Assembly: GCA_013076295.1 (NCBI GenBank)
Contig: RQOL01000830.1
Coordinates: 84,996-148,995, forward strand
DNA length: 64,000 nt
Direction of reading: 5' to 3'
From: Sanderia malayensis
Lineage: Eukaryota; Cnidaria; Scyphozoa; Semaeostomeae; Pelagiidae
The translations under genes were made by a program, and so were the position numbers. The first letter of the stretch is position 1. Every line of letters begins with the position of its first letter. Positions 37,153 to 47,959 of this stretch are shown piece after piece. The notes beneath the pieces are model-generated. The model did no database searches and was not told the DNA's origin. It was given only the letters and a program-made list of their open reading frames with translations.

Positions 37153-40100
37153 CTCACTGTAGTTGATATTTATTGAATCCGTAAAGGAAAAACATGTTTT
37201 CGAAATTTCTAATGTTTCTTAAATATTTCCATGAAGTTCTAAAAGTTTCTTAACTTTTAGGGTGGTCTGGATCTCGGTTTCTTATAAACCGGTTTCTTAT
37301 AAAAAACATGTATGTAGATTGTAATTTTAATTTGTATTTTTGATGCAGAAGGGATCCTGTGTTATAAATAATTTAATATGGAAATACAATATGAAATATT
37401 TCGAATGGAATACATGTATTATATGTAATTCTTTCTTTCTTTTCAATTTCTTGCTATATTTATTTTTTGGATATTTTTGGTTTATCTGATAGCATTCTTG
37501 CAACACTAAGCAATATTTAAAGCACACTTTAAACACATTGCAGAATGAAGTACCTTACTCAATAATCCTTCATTTTTGTCTTCGACACCATGAAAAGTAA
37601 AGCCAATGACGCCAGATATATGCAACATTCACCCCCCCACCCATATTTTCAAATAATGTTTATTGATGATACATTTTCAACGGTAACTATCACATGCCTT
37701 TTTCCTTTCGTGCCAACGATTTTCATATATTGCAAGTCATTAGTCAGATGTCCTTGAAGTTTTCGAAATAGCTCGAATCTTGCTGTCTGTTTTAATTTTA
37801 GATAGGAACTCCATATTGACAGGTGGAACTTTACCTAGCATTTGTTCTGCAGTTTTTGGCAAGCATCTCAATGTGAGCACCGACCTGCTGTTAGGCAATG
37901 TTAAACATCCAAGTGTTTTTTCAAGAGTCTCTTATCTGTTAATCTATTCACAATAATAACGAATATTTAGCTGAATATTTAATAGGTATTTCATTGCATA
38001 AGTTCAATGAATCACAGAGCTGAATAAGTACATTCCAGATATATGTATGAGATGAAGTCATGCTGTAGCTATCAACATGCCATACGATCTATTGAATACA
38101 AAGCATTTGCTTTACGCGTTCCTAAATTTATAATACATTCACTGTGGGCAACTTATAAACATTATAAATGGATTCCATAATACAACCGCATAAAATAATT
38201 AGGTTGAGGACAAATCTTATAGAACCTTTGCACTGTTAATAGTATGCAAGCTCAAAATGTCTTGCAACTATGTTGCTATGCAGCTTACCCTATATACGTA
38301 CAAGCTATTATTCTCGCCACTTTTCTGGCTTTAGACTTGATCCTCCTCATTCATTCTTCTTAACTCAGTGTTTCCATTGATTATGTTCGACAACGAATGA
38401 ATGAATTGGGCGTTATGAATTATCTAACTAGGTCGATAAAGTACACTGCTTTTTCTGCTTAATGTGGTGTTGCTTTTAAGCTTCAGCATAATACAGATGT
38501 TTATCAAGTCCAAATTAAATAGTTATATTCCAAAATTTTGCGGTGTCATATAAAAAGTTAGGCACTATCAGTGACAATATACCGAGGGTGTATTACGGAG
38601 GTTTCTCTTGTTAGTGTTGCATTGTGCTATGAACACAAATTGGTCACTTCTTTCACAGCTTTCACAGCGGCTTTCTTTGAAAATGAAGTTATTTTCTTTA
38701 AAAAGTTTAGATTCGCAAGATTTTTTTTATTTTGTGAAAAGCTAGCAAATGTTATTACGGCCTTAACTTTACTCCTGCCAGGAATTCATAAACATGAATT
38801 TCTATGAAGACCCTCTGTACGTTAATTTCGATGTCAATCTTATAACTCAAATTTCAAACAATGCCAGTGCGCAGGAGCTCTCCATTACGGACACTGCACC
38901 GCTAACCAAGTGCCACTGCTGCATGTTAGAGAAGACATCAACGCTAGCTGCGAAGATCTAGATTTAGTTTAGGTTTGGCTTAGTATAGTTTAGGTGTCAT
39001 GAAAAAGACAAAGTAGCCATTTACAGTTGAAATTGAAATCACGGTAGTACATTCATCCCCAAAAATTTTGGAGGGTTTAATTTCAGACGTTTTACTTTTG
39101 GACAGAAAATTTCGGACTGCAAAATCCTGATTTGGGACAATTTCAGACAAGAATTTCGGACAACATGTAAAGGGACTCGAAGGACTTTCGGATATTATCT
39201 TCAAGGTTGATAACACAACATAACAATGAGATCTTCAACAAAACACACAACACCAATGATTGAATGCATGAATACAGTGCTAGTTTGTATCGAAATTAAG
39301 GGAAGTTGATAATGAAACTTGGGAACTCTCAGATGAACCATTCAAAAGACAAAAGGAAATGAATCAGGGAACTTAGAGGAAGCTGAGCTGTTGCTAATCA
39401 TGCTTGATGATGATCATATTGAGAATGCCGAAGCAACAATGGCGGTCGCTCACTACCTAAACTACAACTATCTCACTCAAAAAACAAAACAAAGCTATCA
39501 CCTGTGTTCTCAATTGTTTCCTGTAATTTTCCAGAGGTCTCTCAAACAATTAGCAAGTCTTTACAAAGATAATTCAGGTCGTAAAACACTTTGAAAGACG
39601 CCCAGTTATCCTTTGAGTTCAAAACAAAAACACGCGTCTTCTCCAAAAGTACCTGCTGTTCAACCCGAGGGCAAATTTGCATGATAACGACAAACGCGTG
39701 ACTGTTCACGTGAAGTCGCGAAAGAGCCAATCAAATTGCAGGAAAAGGCGAAACGGGTCACGTGAAGAGCGAATACTGTGCTCGAAAATGGAATTCGGGA
39801 CACGAATTTGGAATTTTCGCCACCGTAAACCGTAGTTTTTTCGTGATAGCACAATTAGCAGAATAATTAGTGGAATAATTCAAAATTTCAGGAGAAAATC
39901 GAAAAAAAAAATCCATTACCCTGGTTAAAATAATAAAGTTAACATTCAGTGTGAATTTCATCGCCATATACCCACATACAAAAAAGCCTTTGTGATTACA
40001 CGGTTCGCCGTTTCGGCCCATTGTTTCTGGGCGTTCGACCTATTGTTTCGGGTCGAATCTATTGTTTTGGCCAGAGTTTCGCCACCGTCACGTGACATCG
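37153..40100 (+). other. No recognised gene
   Basis: Mostly AT-rich. Small features: a direct duplication CGGTTTCTTATAAA at about 37274-37303; a minus-strand frame at 38980-39216 over repeated TCCGAAATT-like motifs; a plus-strand frame from 39391 with MLDDDHIENAEATM and no known match; and more CpG-rich DNA at 39600-40100 with two GTCACGTGA sites (near 39757 and 40088) and repeated TTTCGCCACCGT. I cannot support a gene. Confidence 0.4.
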
Positions 40101-40513
40101 CAGAATAGTAATATTAGATACAGAAGGCCAACTCGAGCGTTTTTGATGGTCACGCATGTAAGCGAGGTTAAAGACTCCAAAACACGTGTTGTGTAATATG
40201 CTAAATATAATAAATCAAAAAACACAATAATTAGGCCTTCATTTTGTTATTCCGTGTATCAGTGAAAGTTTCTTCACTTGTATGTAACGCTCTTTTAATG
40301 ACATTCACACAAAACACCCGCTTTCCCTGCCACTGCATTTTGTCACTATTTGCCATTAAACACAGGCCTATTCTTTTTTTTATTCTCGTTTTCATGTCGC
40401 CATTGTTCGGCCACTGGCGACATGAAAACGAGTTTAAGGACTCCACAAAATCCATGACCATGGACTTCAAAGGATACCGACACGAGTTGGCCTTCTGTAT
40501 TATCTCTATTCTG
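40101..40513. mobile_element. Foldback/MITE inserted at the LINE 3' end
   Basis: The ends are imperfect inverted repeats: CAGAATAGTAATATTAGATA then CAGAAGGCCAACTCG on the left (40101-40135) and CGAGTTGGCCTTCTGTATTA then TCTCTATTCTG on the right (40483-40513). Inside lies a perfect hairpin: CTCGTTTTCATGTCGCCA at 40385-40402 and its reverse complement at 40415-40432, with a 12-base loop. The right end abuts the reverse-transcriptase frame exactly where the family would continue, so it interrupts or terminates the LINE. Confidence 0.7.
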
Positions 40514-42479
40514 TGCTACAATGCCATATTGTAGAAAAGGGGAAGATAAAGAGTAATAAAGACAGACTAAAATATTAATAGGTAGATAATGTCTTATTTT
40601 GAAAAAAATGCCACAAGTTCTAGCCAATTTCTTTGATAATTCTGTCAAGTGATACTTCCATGAAAGATTTTCATCTAAAGAAACACCAAGAACTTTCACA
40701 TAGCATGTTTGCTTAATGGGAGACCTTCCAATTCTGATATTGACCGTTTCAGATGAAGAATGTTGTGGAGACTTGAAAATTATGAAATTTGTTTTACTAA
40801 TATTGAGAGACAATTTGTTAACCTCAAGCCAAGACTTCACTTTTTTCAATTCCTTATTGACTATATATTGAAGCTGATCAAGACTTTTAGATTCACAATA
40901 GATATTTGTATCATCTGCAAATAAGTAGAAAGCTAGTTTTGAGGTTGAGAGAGGTAAATCATTAATATAAATTTAAAAAAGTAGAGGTCGAAGAACAGAT
41001 CCCTGTGGAACACCACAAGTAGCATTGAGATAACTTGACATTGATCCATTTACTGAAACACACTGCTTCCTATCCGAGAGGTAGGATTCAAACCAATCTA
41101 AAGTAGTTCCTGTAATTCCATGGTGCTCTAACTTTTTAAGAAGAATATTATGATTCACTGTATCAAATGCTTTCTGCAAATCAATAAAAATTCCACAACC
41201 CCACGTTTTGTTATCAAGTGAATTTTTAATGGCTTCTGTCAAACTAACCAAGGGATGGTTAATAGAATTGTTAGCACGAAAACCAAACTGCAATGAATAC
41301 AAGATCTCATGTTTTTCGAGAAATTTATAGAGACGTTCATACATAACCTTTTCTGTGATTTTGCTAAAAACAGAAAGAAGAGAAACAGGTCTATAATTTG
41401 ATGCTGTTAGTGGACAGCCTTTTTTGAAAAGTGGGATTATTTTTGCTAGCTTCATCTTATCTGGAAAAAATCCAGATTGGAAGGATTCATTTATAGTTTG
41501 AGAAAGTGGAGCAGATCACAATGGAGAAAGTAATTTTAGGATTTTCATGGGAATACTATTAGGCCCAAAAGACTTTCCAGATTGCAAAGCAGATATAATG
41601 TCAAATATTTCTGAAGGAACTAAAAGAGCAGAGAAAAATGAATTTGTTATGACGTGATTAGATAGAACTTCTTGCAGATATTCATGAAAACTATCAAAAG
41701 AAGTACTTGGATGGCGATAAGCACAATAAAACAAGTAATTTTTGCCCTTTTTATTTTAAACTTCAACCCAAATTACATCAAAGTCAGTGCTATCCCTGCT
41801 TAAATCAGGTCTAGGAATCAATGTGAGACCTGTTTTTAAGTAAAGTGCAGCACCATCATTTTGACTGTGTGACTGACATGAAAAATATTGGTAATCTGGA
41901 ATCTCAACATTGATTTGCATAGGATTCTCAAAAGAGTGCCAGGTTTCTGACAGACCAATAACATCAAAACTTATTTTTAAAGTGGCAAGAGTTGAAACAA
42001 GCTCATCTAAATGAACAGAAAGAGTTCTGATATTTAAATGAAGCATAGAAAGATCGCTTTCTGGGGTATTAAGGGTAGTTAAGTCCTGGAGAGTATGATA
42101 ACTAGAGTTAACATTTGAAGGTATGTGTTCATCAATATCAATAATCGTAGTCATCTAAATTAGGCAAGTTCATAAGACCAGATGTTATCTCTCAAGATTG
42201 AGCTGAATCAACAAAAGATGGAAAATTTACATTATTCAGATTTATTAATTCCTCCTTCTCAACTGAGCCAAAGGGAAACATGAGTTCTGTGCATTTAAAG
42301 CAAAACCAGGGAATATGTTCAGGTTCTCTTTGAAGTTCTTCGTATTCCTGGACAGATAAATCACTGCATGTGATGTGGACCCAAAATTTGCAATAGTCAC
42401 AGAAAACAGATTTATGGTTATCAGGAATGTTTTTGTGGCAAATGCCACATGGGGAGGCATCAATTCTTCTCACTGACAT
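40514..42479 (-). pseudogene. LINE ORF2 remnants: PHD, endonuclease, reverse transcriptase
   Basis: 42479-42192 encodes a PHD-type finger (CGICHKN, CDYCKFWVHITC, WFCFKC). 42154-41756 encodes the front of an apurinic-type endonuclease (SMLHLNIRTL, DVIGLSETWH). The endonuclease's C-terminal half is missing: a TAA at about 41757 and the YRHPSTSFDSF segment lead straight into the RT N-terminus. RT motifs are NYRPVSLLSVFSKI, QFGFRANNS, FIDLQKAFDTVNH, GVPQGSVL and FADDTNIY. Stops at 41513-41515 and at 40971, plus Arg in place of Gly in SVLRPLLF, show it is inactive. Confidence 0.88.
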
Positions 42480-42726
42480 TTTGCCCTATTAAACATAATA
42501 AACCCGTCACCTAGAAATAATTCATTCAAGGGGAAACAAGACCCACATGCCAAATGTTTAAAATGAAATGAACTGATGGAAAAAGTTACTACTGTTAAAA
42601 ACGCAATAGTCAAACAGACTATATTTAATAGGTAAAGTTTCACTCACGGACATCTCTATTAAAAGATATTTCCGCATCTGATGTATGCTGATCAGTGGAT
42701 TGAGTAGAATTGTTATCAGGTGGTTT

Positions 42727-43457
42727 CTATCTAATGATTAAGCGGTTTAGAGCAAAATAAGCGATTTTTCCTTCTTTACGTGCATTGAGAAGTTTTGACT
42801 GCTGTGCAAATCTTTTGTCAAGAGTTCTCTTGCTGTAATCATCTAGGAACTTAACTCCATAAGGCCGCAATTTTCAGGCCGCAATTTTCAGGCAGCATTG
42901 GTGACCTTTTCCTTTTGTTTCCAATTTTTGAATTTCGCTACAATAGGTCTAAGGTTGGCTTTAACTTTTGTGCCATCTCTTCTTGTGAAGAACTGCCTCT
43001 TATGACCAACTCTATGGGCAAGTTCAATTTCCAGGTCTTCTGGAATTTTTAAAGCATCTTTCACCTGAGCCTTGAAGATTCCTTCAGATTCCCCCCATGT
43101 CTCACCATCAGCGTTTTCAGGGACTCCAATAAGCTTAACATTGTTTCGACGACTCATGTTTTCCAAATATTCCACATTATCTTCATAAGCAACCAAGTTA
43201 TCTTGCATTTCATTTTGGGATGATTCACAAAAAGATGTTTTTGCTTCCACCTCCTGGAACGACTTCATTGTTGTTTCGAGCTGACCCTGCGAGAATGACC
43301 GACTTTCCTTCAAATCCACGAGGTCTGTCTTAACATTTCTAATTTGTTTTTTCACATCATCAAACATAATCTTAAATCATTCTTTAAATGTGTTTGCTTG
43401 CACATTAAGCAAAGATTTCACCATGTCCAAAGTAACGAATTTTTCACCCTTAGCCAT
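42727..43457 (-). pseudogene. LINE ORF1 (coiled coil plus L1-ORF1p-like domain)
   Basis: It starts at the ATG at 43455-43457, hits an in-frame TGA just before 43368, then reads open to 42888. The first part is heptad-like (FDDVKKQIRNVKTDLVDLKE), followed by the RNA-binding type segment ENMSRRNNVKLIGVPEN and ELAHRVGHKR. A tandem duplication of about 16 bp (CTGAAAATTGCGGC...) near 42870-42895 shifts the frame; downstream, in the shifted frame, the expected C-terminus with NARKEGKIAYFALNRLII continues to a TAG at 42727-42729. In L1-like elements ORF1p binds and chaperones the element's RNA. Confidence 0.8.
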
Positions 43458-45519
43458 GATAAATTTTCAACAAGCACGTGCAGCAATGGCCTAGGCATGC
43501 TTGAAAGGCTTCCTCTTCGACTTCGTCTCCAAATATTGACCAGACAAGAATATAAGCAATTTTTTTTACCAAAACATGAACTGAAGTTTTTTAAAACAGA
43601 ACAAACAAACAGACAAGATGTTTTCATCAGTTTATATGACACGTACATAACAGAAAATTAGACATTCCAGTCACGCCACCTAACAAACCCATCTTGCTAC
43701 CAGGTAAGTTGTCCTTGCTGTTAGAATTATTCATGTATAATGTAGCTATAATGTAGACATAACATATAATTCATTAGACATTTCTTGCATCATTTTAAAG
43801 TGTACACTCACTTAATAATTGCTAGTTATTAATCTGGGGCTAGTTATTCCTGGAGGTGTAGTTAAAAGGAGTTACCTTCAAACAACCAAAATGCAAATAT
43901 GCATAAACCAGAAATACTGTGTTGACATTTGTACCATGCCATAAATTGCATGTAAATACATATATACATGTAAATACATCTACGCATTTATAAGATTTAA
44001 ACCAAATCGGGTCAGTCAAAAATTTGCAAAATCGCTAGGCCGAGCAGGTCCTGGCACGGGTAAAGTAGAATAATGCTATTTTGGACTAATAATGCATGTA
44101 AATAACCTCATTTGTTTTATCTGGTGTGTATTTGAAGCAGTAGCTCATGTTTTGGTAATATTTCAAGTGTAGTTATGGTCATAACTGTGTGGAAAAACTC
44201 GAAAATCCCTTCCAGGAGTGTAAACATTAATGCCCAGAGATCGAGGATTTGACAAGTTCAATGTGAATTCGAAGAAAAACTTTCCAGCACAATGTTGGGC
44301 TTCATACTGGTGTGCTGGTTTTGGTTATATTGTCTCACTTTGTCAACAATATACACCTTTACTTTGCCTTAGGTTTCAATGTAATCACCAAGATATATAT
44401 ATAATTTATAACAAGAACTCCATGGATATGTCAGCCAAACAATTTCAATTTGAGCAACTTTTTAACAGCGCATCACTTTAGCATTTCAATATCTTTGACA
44501 AAAACCCAAGTAGTAAATACAAAAATAATCCATAATTATCTTGCTAAAACAAGCACACGGCAAAACTTGATAAAATAGAGTATAGAACTGATGGAACGAT
44601 AAACAAACTTATTATGTCACGATTTACGAACGTTTGCTGGTTGTTTTATCACACAAAATGAAAGGAAGGAAGAGGTTGAGTGATGAACACATAACCACGT
44701 GAGGCGTGTGAATACTGGAAAAATCCATTGTCACTGCATCAGCTTTGGAGTCAATTTTCAGCCCTTAACAATGCCGAAAATTAGAAAAAACACACACGGG
44801 GAGATGTCAATAAGCTTTGTAATGATGGTGTTGAAGTGGTTTGAAAAAACATTTGTGTTTATCATTGAAAACAAGGGAGAAAACCGGACGCGACGTTGAT
44901 TTTTCCATACTGAAGCCAAAGACAGAAGTTTTTTTGCGTTCCGGCATCTACGTCACACAACCTTGGCCCAGATTGTTTCATGTTGCGCGACATTTTCAGA
45001 AATGGCCTGAAAATTGCACTTTTGGAGCCGTGAAAAGAGGTGTTAATGAGCGAATTTCGAAATTTAAAAAGTGCAGTACCTGTTTTTCCATCAAAAACTA
45101 CCCAGAAATGAAATAAAAAAATATGGTGGGAGTAGCCCTGTAACAAATTTTTCAGAAACGATTCTCTCTTGATTATTAAGGCTTTTGATTGGTTTGTTAA
45201 ATCAGCTTTTGTTTGAGTTTTTTCCAAAACCTATACCATCATGGCAATTTGTTGTTTTACTGTAACTGTAGTTGCACTTCAAATACGAAATTTATGAATA
45301 GAGTATCACTCTGCAATATTATCAATTTTTATTTTTATTTATTGCTCATACTAGTGCACTGTAGTGTCACCCAGCTGCTAAAATATTATTCTACTTTGCC
45401 TTTAATGCTATTGGGTGAGGAAACCAGTTTCCAATTGCTGTTTCTATGGAAATTTGGTGTGCCTATTGGCTTTCAAGTCTCACCTGTTACTCGGGGACTG
45501 GGAACATGGCCTGAAAAAT
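43458..45519 (+). other. No recognised gene
   Basis: The first 200 bp or so may hold the LINE 5' untranslated region. The rest is AT-rich without a domain that I recognise. Overlapping open frames on both strands at 44700-45230 share no clear codon structure, so I do not call them. Confidence 0.4.
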
Positions 45520-45791
45520 AATTTACCAATCAAACCAGCACTTGTGTGCAGATTGATTGCAATTATTTACAGGTCCTGTGTACAGTTCCGAGGATTCAGG
45601 TGCCCACCCTATACTTATTACCCACTCCAATCCTCGGAACTTTTTTAATAGGCACACCTAAATTTTAGGCTTTCAAGCTTGGCTCTTGTTGTGCGAGTGC
45701 GCATATCTCACCTGAATCCTCGCAACTGTAGACAGGACCTGTAAATAATTACAATCAATCTGCACACAAGTGCTGGTTTGATTGGTAAATT
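45520..45791. repeat. Foldback element with 83-bp inverted arms
   Basis: Bases 45520-45602 and 45709-45791 are inverted copies of each other with only a few mismatches (landmark ACCAGCACTTGTGTGCAGAT on the left, reversed on the right). The spacer of 106 bp contains CAATCCTCGGAAC, an extra reversed copy of the CCGAGGATT motif from the arm. It encodes nothing and looks like a foldback/MITE or a young inverted duplication. Confidence 0.88.
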
Positions 45792-47577
45792 TTTTAATGT
45801 TATCCAAAAAGTCTTCCTACAAAACAAGGTCTCTCGAAATTTTTCACTGGGTTGGGCTGGATATGCTTTGTGGCCCAACCTATATCCATTAACAATGATG
45901 TGTCAATCTTAGTTTGAGGGCACACAATATAGATGCAGCACAAAATTGTCTTTCATTGCTACATGTTCGAGCTCCATTGTTGATTACAGCATGAATTTCC
46001 CAGTAGTTCTATTTGTTTTTGACAGGTGGCTTTTTAAGACCATAACAGGTGCAATCAATCAGGTGAAGCTCTGTGATTGCACCACATTTATGGCCTTGAG
46101 TACCAAACATTTTTCACAAGGCTTTTGAAAATATTAACAGAAGTATCTAATTGACTTTGTAAGACAAAAAGGTCACCCTTCTCTTTTTATAACCCTTTCC
46201 CCATCTGAATGGACATTCACACCACCCTCTTGGCTTGATGACTTATGTTTAAATTATAACTTTCTTCCAACCAAAAATGCCTATTTTGAAATGGCACATT
46301 TTATGTACGTTTATGAACAAATTATATGCGGGTACTTATTTATTGGGGTAGACATTTTTTGTCTGTCTGTCATGTCTTCAAACACCAGCAAGCAAACAAG
46401 CATTCCAATTCTTAAATGCCACAGGAAAAGGAAACTTTTGTTGAATGTTATGAGGAATCCAAGATTCTCCACATCAAACATCCCGCTGATGCCTTTTGCC
46501 ATTGACCTCAGGGCATACAAAGGTACATTCTTCCATCTCTCCATCATTCCACGGATATTCAAACCAGCGATAGCAGAGGGGTGCCTTTAAAGTATGTCAC
46601 TACATACATTTCCAAATGGCAGGAAACTTTCCATAAGGATAGCCTATTTTCCACGGATGTCAATGCCTGGCAGGCTGCTTTCCAATTTTTTGGTTGATTG
46701 AAATTTATGTGAGCCCAATTTATGTGGGTGCTGCTTTCAAACAACACAATCACTGACTGTTTTGGCGTCACCTTGATTATTTTGTCCCAAAGCATTACAA
46801 TACTCCTAGTAACTAGAAGTAATGGATCGATAATATGTGGGCACATACTTGTCAAAGTTTATTTTTACACCATATCTCTACTTAATAAAACTGGAGCGGC
46901 ACGGAACCGTGCGGTCAAAGGCCACCCGGAGCGGGTGTTGTGACCAACCTGGCCCTTTCATGTTTTGCCTGTTCTTTTTCCAAAACGCTTCCATTTATTC
47001 CCTCTTTCGATTCAGTGGCTCTTTTTGGCGAGAAATTCGTTGTATTTTTCGAGATATTTTCACTTTTCTCTTTCGAAAATTCTTCCGCCCTTTGTTTTCG
47101 TTTGAAATCTGCTTTGTGTACTTTGTCAGATGCTGCAGTGCCAAGGCTTTTGTTTTGCCTGCAAGGGGGACGTGACCCGAGCTCTGATTCGTACTTCAGC
47201 ATTGAGTCGAACAAAACGTGCTGTACTGTGCCACCCCCTGACAGTTATTACGTCTGGATGATGTCATAATTCTGGAAAGATCTATCGTGCGTTGTTTACC
47301 GTTTTCTAATCAGTGAATCCCTGTTGCGTTTGACACTAATCCGGTCGCGTCTTTGTTACTGTGGCCTTTGATTGATGAGGAAGTTTCTTCCTTCGTTCTG
47401 AAATGTGCTTTGCTTTGCAGTTGTCTGAATTTTCACTCGAACGATCTTGCAATAATTATTCATTCCCTTCTTCGATACCTTGGAGAATTGTTTCCGCGAG
47501 AATTGCTCTTCGTATTTCATGTTATTCCGGACATCGATCCAGAAGAATTGTTTCATACAACTATTGAATTAAGACAG
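45792..47577 (+). other. Mostly unassigned; possible exon at the right end
   Basis: No domain is recognised. Minus-strand 47214-46915 has a Lys/Glu/Ser-rich open frame; plus-strand 47353-47577 has an open frame ending EELFHTTIELRQ at a good donor (CAG|gtaact) that matches in phase the exon at 47960, but it has no ATG and an upstream in-frame TGA, so it is at best a non-coding first exon or an incomplete call. Confidence 0.35.
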
Positions 47578-47869
47578 GTAACTGATTCTCCCCTGATTTT
47601 CTTGGTTCTTGCAAATTTTATCATTTTCTTTTGTTGTTCTTTCACTTCTCATACATTTCTACGTGATATTTATTACGTGGTTTTTTATCTTTTACAGATA
47701 AACGTTCTCTCACTGCTCTATATAGGTAACTGCTTCTCCCGTGATTTTCTTGGTTCTTACAAATTTATCATCTTTTGTTGTTCTTTTACGTCTCATGCAT
47801 TTCTACGTGATATTTACTACGTAATTTTCTATCTTTTACAGATAAACGTTCTGTCACTGCTGTATATAG
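47578..47869 (+). repeat. Tandem duplication of an intron plus a 28-bp mini-exon
   Basis: Two adjacent units, 47578-47725 and 47726-47869, each run from GTAACTG through a T-rich tract to TCTTTTACAG and the 28 bases starting ATAAACGTTCT and ending CTATATAG/GTATATAG. Each has its own donor-like start and acceptor-like end. The second unit is not followed by GTAA, so only the first would be flanked by two good splice sites. Confidence 0.75.
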
Positions 47870-47959
47870 TTAGACGAAATTACCTTCTTATTTTTATTTG
47901 TTGCATTTAGTGTTTATATTCCTATCTGTTTCCCATACATTTTTTCTTTTTTTGACAAG

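Larger units (their letters stand above)
40514..43457 (-). mobile_element. Non-LTR retrotransposon (CR1/L2-like LINE), dead
   Basis: On the minus strand, 5' to 3', it has an L1-ORF1p-like protein, a PHD-type zinc finger, an endonuclease fragment and a reverse transcriptase. Stops, one frameshift and loss of the rest of the endonuclease inactivate it. The 3' end is lost at the adjoining MITE. The RT type (FYLFADDT, GVPQGSVLRPLLF) and the PHD finger suggest a CR1/L2-like clade, an assignment made by eye and not by tree. Confidence 0.85.

Noticed and set aside
39391..39594. Plus-strand frame with MLDDDHIENAEATM as a transposon-type protein start
   Set aside because: Suggestive of the acidic start of some transposon proteins, but only 67 codons, with no partner exon and no conserved motif.
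44841..45227. Overlapping open frames on both strands
   Set aside because: Neither has a known motif or flanking splice structure, and the two overlap fully, as expected by chance.
46915..47214. Lys/Glu-rich minus-strand frame of 99 codons
   Set aside because: Low-complexity composition, no recognised domain and no supporting exon structure; may be chance.
47353..47577. Open frame ending EELFHTTIELRQ as the first coding exon of gene A
   Set aside because: It has no ATG and an in-frame TGA upstream without an acceptor; kept only as a possible non-coding exon.
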